Origin: Actinoplanes sp040639655
GTDB taxonomy: Bacteria; Actinomycetota; Actinomycetes; Mycobacteriales; Micromonosporaceae
Direction of reading: 5' to 3'
Assembly (NCBI RefSeq): GCF_040639655.1
Contig: NZ_JBFAAI010000036.1
Coordinates: 28,043 to 92,042, forward strand
Length of the DNA stretch: 64,000 nucleotides
This document shows, one piece after another, positions 42,614 to 50,827 of the stretch. Under the pieces are notes generated by a model that saw only the letters and a program-made list of their open reading frames with translations, was not told the DNA's origin and did no database searches. Made by a program: the position numbers and the translations under genes. Position 1 is the first letter of the stretch, and each line of letters begins with the position of its first letter.

Positions 42614-44950
42614 TCAGGCCGGGAGGGTGGCCGGCGCCCGGGTGATCGGGTCGGGAGCCGGGCGGCCGAAGTAGTACCCCTGGGCGTAGTGGTAGCCGAG
42701 GTCGCGCAGGTAGCCGGCCTGTTCGGCGGTTTCCACGCCCTCGGCCACGGCGAGCAGGCCCAGTCCGGTGCACACGTGGATCAGGGCGTCGACGATCACG
42801 GCCCGGCGACCGGGTTCGATGATCTCGTCCACGAAGGACTTGTCGACCTTGATGACGTCCACCGGGACGGTACGGAGAAGGCCCAGCGACGAATGGCCGG
42901 TGCCGAAGTCGTCGAGGGCTATCCGGATGCCGGAACGGTGCAGGGTCTCGACCGCATCGATGGCGGTGCCACCGCCGAAGATGGCCGTCTCGGTGACCTC
43001 GACCAGGAGCGCGGCCGGTTCGATGCCGGTCTCGGCCAGGATGGTCATGACCACGTCGGGGAAGCCGGGTTCGCTGAGCTGGCGGGCCGAGACGTTGACG
43101 CTGATGTAACGCGGGGCGCGGTCACCGAGTGTGCGGCGCCATTCGGCGAGCTGCCGGCAGGAGGTTCGCATGATCCACTCGCCCAGTTCGACGATCAGGC
43201 CGTTGTCCTCGGCGATCGGGATGAAGGCGGCGGGGCTGACCGGGCCCCGTACCGGATGGGTCCATCGCACCAGCGCCTCGACGGCGACCGTGCGGGCGTC
43301 GCGGAGGTCGACGATCGGCTGGTAGTGAACCTGGAGGTCGCCGTCGTCGAGACTGTGCCTCAGGTCGGCGCCGAGGCGTTCCGCGGCCTCGGCGCGCTCG
43401 TCCAGTTCGGGCGTGTACTCCACTAGCTGACCGCCGGCGGCCTTGGCCGCGTAGCGGGCGGTGTCCGCCCGGCGCACCAGCTCGGCGGCGGAGATCCCGG
43501 CCGAACCCGCCGCGGAAAAGCCGGAGACGCCGGCCGCGGAGGATCCGGAAACCCCGGCCACGCCGGACGCGGAAGAACCGGAGGTCCCGGCGGAAGCGCC
43601 CGAGGGACCGGGTGGCGAGGAGGAGGCCACGCCGAGGCGGGCGTTGAGGAGCAGCTCGTGCTCGCCGGCGTGGATGGGGTGACGCAGTACCTCGGCCAGG
43701 CGTCCGGCGACGGTCCGGCCGTCGCCGTCGAGGGTGTCGGGGACCAGGACGGCGAACTCGTCGGCGCCCATCCGGGCGACCACGTCGCCGTCGCGGAGGC
43801 TCTGCCGGAGCAGTTCGGCCACGGCGATCAGGGCCTGGTCGCCGGCGGCCCGCCCGAGACGGTCGTTGACGTGTTTGAAGCCGGCCAGATCGATCATGAT
43901 CAGGTGGCACGGTGCGGCGGCCACCGCGGCGGCGGCGCGCTGCTCGAAGTCGCGGCGGTTGGGCAGGCCGGTCAGGTCGTCGCGCATGGCGAGGTGGCGC
44001 AGTTGCCGGGCCTGGCTGTCGACGCGGGAGATGTAGCCGTTCATCCGGGTGGCCACCAGCAGGAACAGGGCGGTCGAGCCGATGGCCACGGCGGCCCAGC
44101 TGACCCGGCCGCCGCCGCGTTCGCCCTGGACCAGCAGGACGGCGGGGACCAGCAGGGTGGAGGCGGTGAGTACGAGCAGACGGCTGCGGCCGAGGCTGTC
44201 GCGGTCGCCGGTGACCGGCTGCGCCATCGACGGGTGCGCGGCCGCGGCGGCCCAGCAGGCGTAGGCGAGCAGGTATCCGGCGTACAGGGTGGTGGCCGGG
44301 AGCAGGCCGGGCAGCAGGGTGTAGACGACGTTGCCGGCCAGGGTGATCGCGCTGCCCGCGGTGAGCAGCCACAGGCTGGGGCTGCGGCGGCCGCGGCGCA
44401 GCAGGATCGGGGTGATGACAGCGCAGAGCAGCACGCCGGCGGCGGGATATCCGGCGGTGACGGCGCGGGTGAGGACCGGGACGCCGGTGTCGACGACCAC
44501 CGGCTCGATCATGAAGGTCCAGTAGACGATGCCGATACCGACGCCGATGATCGCCGAGTCGATCAGGTTGCCGGAGAGGTAGCGGCCACCGGGCAGGCGT
44601 TCCCGGGTGAGCCGGAACAACGCGACCGTCAGCATCGGGTAGGCGCCCAGGTACAGGGCGTCGGCCCAGGACGGGTAGGCGATCGTGCCGGTGAGCAGGA
44701 TGTGTGACGCGTAGACGATGTCGCCGAGGACCCAGGTGGCGACGCCCGCGGCGAACAGGTACCAGTTGCCGGCGGCTGCGGGGCGGTGGCGGCGGGCGCC
44801 GGCCACCATCACGGCGCACGAGGCCGTCGAGACGAGGGTGGAGACGACCACGGAGGCCCATCCGTACGACAGCAAGCTGTACACCACGGCCGCGCCCAGC
44901 CCGCAGACAAGCCAGACCAGCCACCCGGTCGAACGTGGAGAACTCGGCAC
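42614..44950 (-). CDS. Membrane GGDEF-EAL cyclic-di-GMP enzyme
   Basis: A 778-residue protein with about eight to ten N-terminal membrane helices (residues 8-310), a GGDEF domain (315-520) and an EAL domain (525-770). The synthase motif reads RMGADEF instead of GGDEF, so cyclase activity is uncertain. The EAL domain looks complete: VEALVRW, the metal ligands in YISVNVSARQLSEPGF, EVTE, ALDDFGTGHSS and KVDKSFV. Phosphodiesterase activity on c-di-GMP is therefore likely. An unusual Ser/Gly/Ala repeat of about 45 residues interrupts the GGDEF domain. It is divergent from a second diguanylate cyclase, 31 bp between starts. Confidence 0.88.
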   Translation of the reverse strand: MPSSPRSTGWLVWLVCGLGAAVVYSLLSYGWASVVVSTLVSTASCAVMVAGARRHRPAAAGNWYLFAAGVATWVLGDIVYASHILLTGTIAYPSWADALYLGAYPMLTVALFRLTRERLPGGRYLSGNLIDSAIIGVGIGIVYWTFMIEPVVVDTGVPVLTRAVTAGYPAAGVLLCAVITPILLRRGRRSPSLWLLTAGSAITLAGNVVYTLLPGLLPATTLYAGYLLAYACWAAAAAHPSMAQPVTGDRDSLGRSRLLVLTASTLLVPAVLLVQGERGGGRVSWAAVAIGSTALFLLVATRMNGYISRVDSQARQLRHLAMRDDLTGLPNRRDFEQRAAAAVAAAPCHLIMIDLAGFKHVNDRLGRAAGDQALIAVAELLRQSLRDGDVVARMGADEFAVLVPDTLDGDGRTVAGRLAEVLRHPIHAGEHELLLNARLGVASSSPPGPSGASAGTSGSSASGVAGVSGSSAAGVSGFSAAGSAGISAAELVRRADTARYAAKAAGGQLVEYTPELDERAEAAERLGADLRHSLDDGDLQVHYQPIVDLRDARTVAVEALVRWTHPVRGPVSPAAFIPIAEDNGLIVELGEWIMRTSCRQLAEWRRTLGDRAPRYISVNVSARQLSEPGFPDVVMTILAETGIEPAALLVEVTETAIFGGGTAIDAVETLHRSGIRIALDDFGTGHSSLGLLRTVPVDVIKVDKSFVDEIIEPGRRAVIVDALIHVCTGLGLLAVAEGVETAEQAGYLRDLGYHYAQGYYFGRPAPDPITRAPATLPA
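43486..43620 (-). repeat. Low-complexity insertion inside the GGDEF domain
   Basis: Imperfect tandem units such as GCCGCGGAAAAGCCGGAGAC encode alternating SGSSAAGVSG-like sequence. The insertion lies between the strand ending LLNARLGVA and the helix ELVRRADTARYAAK, a surface loop in this fold. Confidence 0.7.
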
Positions 44951-44981
44951 ATCAAACAGGTTCGGTCGGCTGACCTTGAAT

Positions 44982-46499
44982 GTGAGTACTCAGGTCACTC
45001 CGGCCTCGGCCGATCTGGTTCGCAAGGACGTGCGGGAGCGGGAGCGAGTGAACAAGTACAGCCGAATGTGCCTGGTGGCTCTCACCGTGTCTGCGGTGTG
45101 GTTCGCCGTCACGGTGATGGCACCGGTCGGTCCGGCCTGGCTGTTGTGGGTGCCGATTCCGGTGTGCGGGCTGGTGGTGTCGGCCGCTTTCCGGTCGGTG
45201 TCCCGTAATCGGGGCCTGCCGGGGCCGACGGTCGCGTTCTGGAGGCGGCTGACCCCGGTGCCGATGGTGGTCACCGCGGGGCAGACGGTGCAGGCGGTGG
45301 ATGTCCTGACGCATCCCGGCGCGCGTACCTCGTACACCCATCCCCTGATGTTGATCTTCGGGGCCCTGGCCCTGCTTGCGGTGATCCATGCGTTGATCCG
45401 GCTGCCGGGCGGCGGACGGCCGGGCTCGGGCGCGCTGATCGCTCTGGACGCCGGGTCGGTGGCGCTGGCCGCGGCGGTGTTCGGCTGGCATTTCGGGACC
45501 CGCGCCGCGTTGCGGGCCGGGACGACCCCGGAGGTGCTTGTCTCGCTGGCGCTCACGGTGCTGACCAGCCTGACGGTGTTCGCGCTGGCCAAGGCGGTCA
45601 TGTCGGAACATTCGCCGATCGACAAGCGTGGGCTGCGGTTGCTGGCGCTGGCCGCTACGGTCGGCGCGCTGGCCCCGATGCTGCAGCCGGTCGTGGCGGC
45701 GGCCGGGGATCGGCTGTTCGTGGCTCAGCTGGAGATTCCGCTGGTGATGTGGTTCGCCGCGAAGGCGGCCGAGGCGCAGTGGCAGGCGGTGCCCCGTGCG
45801 ACGGTCCGCAAGCGTCCGTACAGCGTGCTGCCGTACGTGGCGGTCGCCGCGGTGGACGTGCTGCTGCTGGTGAACGCGTGGCAGGGTTCGGACGACATGG
45901 TGGCGGTGGCGTTCACCGCGGTAGCGCTGACCGGCATTGTCGCCTACCGGCAGATGACGGCGCTGCGGGAGAACTCCCGGCTGGTCGAACGGCTGGATCA
46001 CGCGGCGTCGCATGACGCGCTGACCGGGCTGGCGAACCGGGCGCTGTTCCAGCGGCGGCTGGAGGAGTCGCTGCGCGGCCCGGGGACCACCCATGTGGCG
46101 CTGCTCGACCTGGACGGGTTCAAGGAGATCAACGACACCTACGGCCACGAGGCGGGTGACCTGCTGCTGACCCGTGTGGGGGCGGCCCTGGCCGCGGCGA
46201 CCGGGCCGGGCGGCACCGCGGCACGGCTGGGCGGGGACGAGTTCGTGCTGGTGCTGCCCGATTCGACGTGTGCTGAGGCGGCCGCGGTGGCCGAGCGGGT
46301 GCTGGCCGGGCTGCGCGAGCCGGTGCCGGTGGGCGGCCGGTCGCTGTGCATCCGGGCGAGCATCGGCATCGCCGGCGGCACGACGGGCGACGACCCGGCG
46401 GAGCTGCTGCGGACGGCGGACACCACGATGTACGCCGCCAAACGCGTCCCGGGCTCCGCCTATCTGCACCACGAGTACGACAGCGCCGTGGTGGCCTGA
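44982..46499 (+). CDS. Membrane-bound diguanylate cyclase
   Basis: A 505-residue protein: about eight membrane helices (residues 25-300) and a C-terminal GGDEF domain with all hallmarks (SHDALTGLANRALF, LLDLDGFKEINDTYGHEAGD, ARLGGDEFVLVLP at about residue 415, then RASIGIA). It should make c-di-GMP from GTP. No EAL domain and no separate sensor domain are present. I use the GTG at 44982 because upstream sequence belongs to the divergent enzyme's coding strand; the leader is very short. Together with the neighbouring EAL enzyme it could form a local make-and-break pair. Confidence 0.88.
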   Translation: MSTQVTPASADLVRKDVRERERVNKYSRMCLVALTVSAVWFAVTVMAPVGPAWLLWVPIPVCGLVVSAAFRSVSRNRGLPGPTVAFWRRLTPVPMVVTAGQTVQAVDVLTHPGARTSYTHPLMLIFGALALLAVIHALIRLPGGGRPGSGALIALDAGSVALAAAVFGWHFGTRAALRAGTTPEVLVSLALTVLTSLTVFALAKAVMSEHSPIDKRGLRLLALAATVGALAPMLQPVVAAAGDRLFVAQLEIPLVMWFAAKAAEAQWQAVPRATVRKRPYSVLPYVAVAAVDVLLLVNAWQGSDDMVAVAFTAVALTGIVAYRQMTALRENSRLVERLDHAASHDALTGLANRALFQRRLEESLRGPGTTHVALLDLDGFKEINDTYGHEAGDLLLTRVGAALAAATGPGGTAARLGGDEFVLVLPDSTCAEAAAVAERVLAGLREPVPVGGRSLCIRASIGIAGGTTGDDPAELLRTADTTMYAAKRVPGSAYLHHEYDSAVVA

Positions 46500-46503
46500 G
46501 ACG

Positions 46504-47286
46504 TCACCCCGCGGAACGCCGGGACGCGATCCGCAGGTCGGCCTCGATGGCGGCGGTGGCGGCGAGCAGGGGCGGCAGGATGCGGTCGCGGATCTCCTCG
46601 ACGGTGGCGCGGGCGGCGTGCACCGAGACGTTGACGGCCCCGGTGACGGTGCCGCCGCGGTCCCGGATGGGCGCGGCGATGGCCCGCAGGCCCTCCTCGA
46701 GTTCCTGGTCGACGACCGAGTGCCCCTGCAGCCGGACCTGGGTGAGTTCGGCGCGCAGCGCTTCCGGCGTGCAGAGGGTCCGGTCGGTGAGCTGTTCGAG
46801 CCGGGCCCGGCACAGGTAGGACTCGAGTTCGGGCTCCGGCAGCCAGGCGAGCATCACCCGGCCCATCGAGGTGGCATATGCCGGGAAGCGAGTGCCCACG
46901 TTGATCGCGACGCGCATGATCCTACTTGTCGGGACACGGGCGACATACACAATATCGTCACCGTCGAGCACCGACATGGACGACGATTCGCGGACCTCGG
47001 CCACCAGGCGTTCCAGGTGGGGTTCGGCGACCTCGGGCAGCGAGATGCTGGACAGATACGAGTACCCGAGCTCGAGCACGCGCGGTGCCAGCGAGAACAG
47101 CCGGCCGTCGGTGCGGACGTAGCCGAGGTCGGTGAGCGTGAGCAGGAAGCGCCGGGCGGCGGCACGGGTGAGACCGCAGAGCCGGGCGACGTCACTGAGC
47201 GTGAGGTCGGCGTGCTGAGCGTCGAACGCGCGTATGACGGCGAGTCCCCGTTCCAGCGACTGAACGTAGTACGGTTCGCGCGGCAT
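46504..47286 (-). CDS. PcaR-type IclR regulator
   Basis: A 260-residue IclR protein. Its start, YYVQSLERGLAVIRAFDAQHADLTLSDVARLCGLTRAAARRFLLTL, is that of the PcaR/PcaU/PobR branch, which senses aromatic or beta-ketoadipate-type acids; the effector domain includes RVAINVGTRFPAYATSMGRVMLA. ATG 47286 begins at this conserved start. The gene is divergent from an ABC importer, and an inverted repeat overlapping the importer's promoter is its probable operator. The importer may thus bring in an aromatic acid or sulfonate. Its stop lies 5 bp from the diguanylate cyclase stop. Confidence 0.88.
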   Translation of the reverse strand: MPREPYYVQSLERGLAVIRAFDAQHADLTLSDVARLCGLTRAAARRFLLTLTDLGYVRTDGRLFSLAPRVLELGYSYLSSISLPEVAEPHLERLVAEVRESSSMSVLDGDDIVYVARVPTSRIMRVAINVGTRFPAYATSMGRVMLAWLPEPELESYLCRARLEQLTDRTLCTPEALRAELTQVRLQGHSVVDQELEEGLRAIAAPIRDRGGTVTGAVNVSVHAARATVEEIRDRILPPLLAATAAIEADLRIASRRSAG

Positions 47287-47306
47287 CAGATGATCGAACC
47301 CCGTCG

Positions 47307-47348
47307 TTGACGTGACACGGGACACATCATAGCGTTCTCCATGAGAAC
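47307..47348 (+). promoter_or_regulatory. Promoter and overlapping operator of the ABC importer
   Basis: TTGACG (47307-47312) and TAGCGT (47330-47335) are separated by 17 bp, a good actinobacterial housekeeping promoter. GTTCTC-CAT-GAGAAC (47334-47348) is a perfect inverted repeat that overlaps the -10 element and the expected transcription start, a suitable position for the divergent IclR regulator. Confidence 0.6.
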
Positions 47349-47386
47349 TCACGTTCGTCATGCGCACAGATTTCGAAGGAGTAAAT

Positions 47387-48349
47387 ATGCGGCGTCTTCT
47401 CGCGGGGCTCGCGGCGGCCATGCTCGCCGGCTCCCTGGTGGCCTGCGGTTCCGAGTCCGGCGGCGGGGGCTCGACCGCGGAGGGCGGGGTCGACAAGGTC
47501 AAGGTCGGTGTCATTCCGATCGTCGACGTGGCCCCGATCTACCTGGGCCAGCAGAAGGGCTTCTTCAAGAACCGGAACATCGAGCTGACCCTGGAGGTCG
47601 CGGCGGGCGGCGCGGCGATCGTGCCGGGCGTGACGAACAACCAGACCCAGTTCGGCTTCAGCAACTTCACGTCGCTGCTGATCGCCCAGACCAAGGGCCT
47701 GCCGATCAAGGTCGTCGCCGCGGGCGTCGCGTCGACCGGCGAGGCCGGCAAGGACTTCGGTGCCGTGGTGGTCAAGGGTGACAGCCCGATCAAGACGGCC
47801 AAGGACCTGGCCGGCAAGAAGGTCTCGGTCAACACCCTGAAGAACATCGGCGACACCGCCACCCGTGAGTCGATCCGCAAGGTCGGTGGCGACCCGTCGA
47901 CGGTGAGCTTCGTCGAGATGCCGTTCCCGAACATGCCGGCCGCGCTGGACAAGGGCGAGGTCGAAGCCGCGTGGGTGGTCGAGCCGCAGCTGTCCACCAT
48001 CAAGGCGGCCGGTGGCCGTGAGGTCGCCTCTACCTACGTCGACGTCGCGCCGAACCTGACGGTGGCCGCGTACTTCACCTCGCAGAAGCTGATCGCCGAG
48101 GACCCCGACCTGGTCAAGCGCTTCACCGAGGCGATGAACGAGTCGCTGACCTACGCCGACGCCCACCCGGACGAGGTACGCACGATCCTCGGCACCTACA
48201 CCAAGATCGACGAGAAGGTCCGCGCGTCGCTCGTGCTGCCGAAGTGGCCGGCCCAGATCAACGAGGCGTCGCTGCAGACCCTGATCGCCCTCGGCGAGAA
48301 GGACGGCATCTTCAGCGGCACCCCGGACCTGGCGAAGCTCCTGCCGTGA
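47387..48349 (+). CDS. SsuA/NMT1-type ABC transporter binding lipoprotein
   Basis: A 320-residue solute-binding protein with a lipoprotein signal (AGLAAAMLAGSLVAC; lipobox Cys about residue 19). The fold is of the SsuA/TauA/ThiY group: VGVIPIVDVAPIYLGQQKGFFKNRNIELTL at the start of the mature protein, then TQFGFSNFTSLLIAQ, AKDLAGKKVSVNTLKNIGD and EAAWVVEPQ. Substrates in the group include sulfonates, thiamine precursors, nitrate and aromatic acids; none can be fixed here. ATG 47387 has GAAGGAG at 5 bases. Its stop overlaps the first permease start. Confidence 0.9.
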   Translation: MRRLLAGLAAAMLAGSLVACGSESGGGGSTAEGGVDKVKVGVIPIVDVAPIYLGQQKGFFKNRNIELTLEVAAGGAAIVPGVTNNQTQFGFSNFTSLLIAQTKGLPIKVVAAGVASTGEAGKDFGAVVVKGDSPIKTAKDLAGKKVSVNTLKNIGDTATRESIRKVGGDPSTVSFVEMPFPNMPAALDKGEVEAAWVVEPQLSTIKAAGGREVASTYVDVAPNLTVAAYFTSQKLIAEDPDLVKRFTEAMNESLTYADAHPDEVRTILGTYTKIDEKVRASLVLPKWPAQINEASLQTLIALGEKDGIFSGTPDLAKLLP

Positions 48350-49149
48350 CAACGGCCCGCCGTGGCTCCCCGGCCCAGGCCGGCAACCCCGCTCTGCTGG
48401 GGGTCGCCGGCCTGGCCGGGTTGCTCCTCATCCTCGAACTGGTGCCGCGCCTGGGCCTGGTGGACGAGAAGTACCTGCCGCCGGCCAGCACGATCGCGGC
48501 CGCGCTGGCTGACGAGGCCGCCGACCCGGCGTTCTGGACCGCGCTGTCGGACACCCTGGTCGCCTGGGCCCTGGGCCTGGCCATCGCGGTCGGCGCCGGG
48601 GTGCTGGCCGGTCTGGTGATCGGCTCGGTGCCGCTCCTGCGGGCGCTGACCGCCTCGACGATCGAGTTCCTGCGGCCGATCCCGTCGGTGGCACTCATCC
48701 CGCTCGCCGTGCTGATGTACGGCACCGCGATCGAGTCGACTCTGCTGCTGGTCTGCTACGCGTCGTTCTGGCAGGTGCTGGTCCAGGTCCTGTACGGCGT
48801 GGCCGACGTGGACCCGGTCGCCTTCGAGACCGCCCGCAGTTTCCGGTTCTCCGCGTGGGCCCGGATCCGGCACGTGCTCTGGCCGACGGCCCTGCCGTAC
48901 GTGTTCACCGGGATCCGGCTGGCCGCCTCGGTGGCCCTCGTCCTGGCGATCACGGCCGAGCTGGTGATCGGCTCGCCCGGGCTGGGCCAGGCCATCGCGG
49001 TCGCCCAGTCGTCGGACGCGGTGCCCACCATGTACGCCCTGGTCGTCGTCACCGGCGTGCTCGGTGTCCTGATCAACCTGCTGGCTCGTACCGGCGAGCG
49101 CCGCCTGCTCGCCTGGCACCAGTCCGTGCGGGGAGAGGTGCCGGCATGA
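48346..49149 (+). CDS. SsuC-type ABC permease 1
   Basis: A 267-residue permease with six helices and the EAA-like loop (VDPVAFETARSFRFSAWARIRHVLWPTALPYVFTGIRL). It belongs to the SsuC/TauC family. The GTG at 48346 overlaps the binding-protein stop (GTGA). Together with the second permease it would form a heterodimeric channel, whereas many sulfonate systems use one permease twice. Confidence 0.9.
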   Translation: MTTARRGSPAQAGNPALLGVAGLAGLLLILELVPRLGLVDEKYLPPASTIAAALADEAADPAFWTALSDTLVAWALGLAIAVGAGVLAGLVIGSVPLLRALTASTIEFLRPIPSVALIPLAVLMYGTAIESTLLLVCYASFWQVLVQVLYGVADVDPVAFETARSFRFSAWARIRHVLWPTALPYVFTGIRLAASVALVLAITAELVIGSPGLGQAIAVAQSSDAVPTMYALVVVTGVLGVLINLLARTGERRLLAWHQSVRGEVPA

Positions 49150-49204
49150 CCGGGCGCACCGCGGCGGAGCAGGGGCCGCGAGGGCATACCCGAGGAGACA
49201 CAGC

Positions 49205-49984
49205 GTGATGATCAACATGATCAGGAGGGCAGGACTGGCGGTCGCGCTGCCGATCGCCCTGTTCGCCGGCTGGTACGTGCTCAGCGCCGGCAGCGAGAAC
49301 TTCTACGCACCGCCGCTCAGCAAGATCCTGACCGCGTTCGGCGACACCTGGACCGCCGACCGGCTGCGGGCGGACGTGGCGCCGAGCCTGCTGCGCCTGG
49401 TCGCCGGCTACCTGCTGGCCGCCCTGATCGGGGTCGGCGCCGGCGTGGCGATCGGGCTCAGCCGCCGGTTGCGCGCCACGACGGAGCCGGTCCTGGAGTT
49501 CTTCCGGGCCATCCCGCCGCCGGTGCTGGTCCCGGTGATCATGCTGTTCGCCGGCATCGGGAACGGCATGAAGGTGACCGTCATCGTGTTCGGGTGCGTC
49601 TGGCCGATCCTGCTCAACACGGTCGAGGGCGTCCGCGCGGTGGACGGCGTGGTGCTGGACACCGCACGCTCGTACGGGGTGAACGGCACCGCCCGGATCA
49701 CGCACGTGGTGCTGCCGGCGGCCGGCCCGCAGATCGCGGCCGGACTGCGCCAGGCGCTGTCCATCGCGATCATCCTGATGGTGATCAGCGAGATGTTCGC
49801 GGCAAGCAACGGTCTCGGCTTCACCATCGTGCAGTTCCAGCGCAGCTTCGCGATCCCCGAGATGTGGAGCGGGATCATCCTGCTCGGCCTGCTCGGATTC
49901 CTGCTGTCGCTGCTTTTCCGGCTCGCCGAACGGCGGGTGCTGCGGTGGTACGAGGGCCTGCGCGCGGCGCAGCGCGCCGGCTAG
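49205..49984 (+). CDS. SsuC-type ABC permease 2
   Basis: A 259-residue permease of the same family as the preceding one, with six helices and the loop VDGVVLDTARSYGVNGTARITHVVLPAAGPQIAAGLR. The GTG at 49205 lies 7 bases after GAGGAG; the ATG three bases later is the alternative. The 55-bp gap to permease 1 is the only break in the operon and includes no visible terminator. Confidence 0.9.
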   Translation: MMINMIRRAGLAVALPIALFAGWYVLSAGSENFYAPPLSKILTAFGDTWTADRLRADVAPSLLRLVAGYLLAALIGVGAGVAIGLSRRLRATTEPVLEFFRAIPPPVLVPVIMLFAGIGNGMKVTVIVFGCVWPILLNTVEGVRAVDGVVLDTARSYGVNGTARITHVVLPAAGPQIAAGLRQALSIAIILMVISEMFAASNGLGFTIVQFQRSFAIPEMWSGIILLGLLGFLLSLLFRLAERRVLRWYEGLRAAQRAG

Positions 49985-49990
49985 GGGGCG

Positions 49991-50770
49991 ATGATGCTCG
50001 AGGTCAAGGGCCTGCGGAAGGTCTACAAGTCAGGTACCCGTGAGGTGGAGGCGCTGCGCGACCTCACGTTCACCGTGGAGAACGGCGACCTGGTCTGCCT
50101 GGTCGGCCCGTCCGGCTGCGGCAAGACGACACTGCTGCGCTGCGTCTCCGGCCTGCTCGACCCGACAGCCGGGGACGTGCGGGTCGACGGCAAGGCGGTC
50201 GACGGCCCGCCGCCGGGCATGGCGGTGGTCTTCCAGGAGTACGGGCGCAGCCTGTTCCCGTGGATGAGCGTGCGCGCCAACGTGGAGCTGCCGCTCAAGC
50301 AGAAGAAGGTGGCGAAGGCGCGGCGCGCCGAGCTGGTGGAGCAGTCGCTGGACGCGGTCGGCCTGACCGGCTCCGAGTCGGCGTACCCGTGGCAGCTCTC
50401 CGGCGGCATGCAGCAGCGCGTCGCGATCGCGCGGGCGATCGCCTACGAGCCGCAGACGCTGCTCATGGACGAGCCGTTCGCGGCGGTCGACGCGCAGACC
50501 CGCGCCGACCTGGAGGACCTGGTCCGGCAACTGTGGAAGCGGCTCGGCGTGACCATCCTGTTCGTCACCCATGACATCGACGAGTCGGTGTACCTGGGGC
50601 AGCGGGTGGTGATGCTGTCGTCCTCGCCGACCGTGGTGCAGGACGAGCTGATCATCGACCTGCCGGACGAACGGGACCAGCTGACGACCCGGGCCGACGC
50701 CCGGTTCATCGAGCTGCGGACCAAGGTCTACGAGCAGATCCAGGCGGCCAAGAGGAACGCTGGACAATAG
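49991..50770 (+). CDS. SsuB-type ABC transporter ATPase
   Basis: A 259-residue ATPase: Walker A GPSGCGKTTLLRC, Q-loop FQEYGRSLFPW, signature LSGGMQQRVAIARAI, Walker B LLMDEPFAAVD and the switch His (FVTHDIDESV). It energises the two permeases. Two ATG codons at 49991 and 49994 are possible; the gap from the second permease is only 6 bp. The operon ends at a strong hairpin 10 bp downstream. Confidence 0.94.
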   Translation: MMLEVKGLRKVYKSGTREVEALRDLTFTVENGDLVCLVGPSGCGKTTLLRCVSGLLDPTAGDVRVDGKAVDGPPPGMAVVFQEYGRSLFPWMSVRANVELPLKQKKVAKARRAELVEQSLDAVGLTGSESAYPWQLSGGMQQRVAIARAIAYEPQTLLMDEPFAAVDAQTRADLEDLVRQLWKRLGVTILFVTHDIDESVYLGQRVVMLSSSPTVVQDELIIDLPDERDQLTTRADARFIELRTKVYEQIQAAKRNAGQ

Positions 50771-50779
50771 AACCGAAGA

Positions 50780-50820
50780 CGAAGGGCCCGGTCATCTCGT
50801 ACGGATGACCGGGCCCTTCG
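50780..50820. terminator. Bidirectional terminator after the ABC operon
   Basis: A perfect 17-bp stem (50780-50796 with 50804-50820) and a 7-nt loop between convergent genes. The core CGAAGGGCCCGGTCATC is symmetric on both strands, so it can end both messages. Confidence 0.85.
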
Positions 50821-50827
50821 GTCTTGA

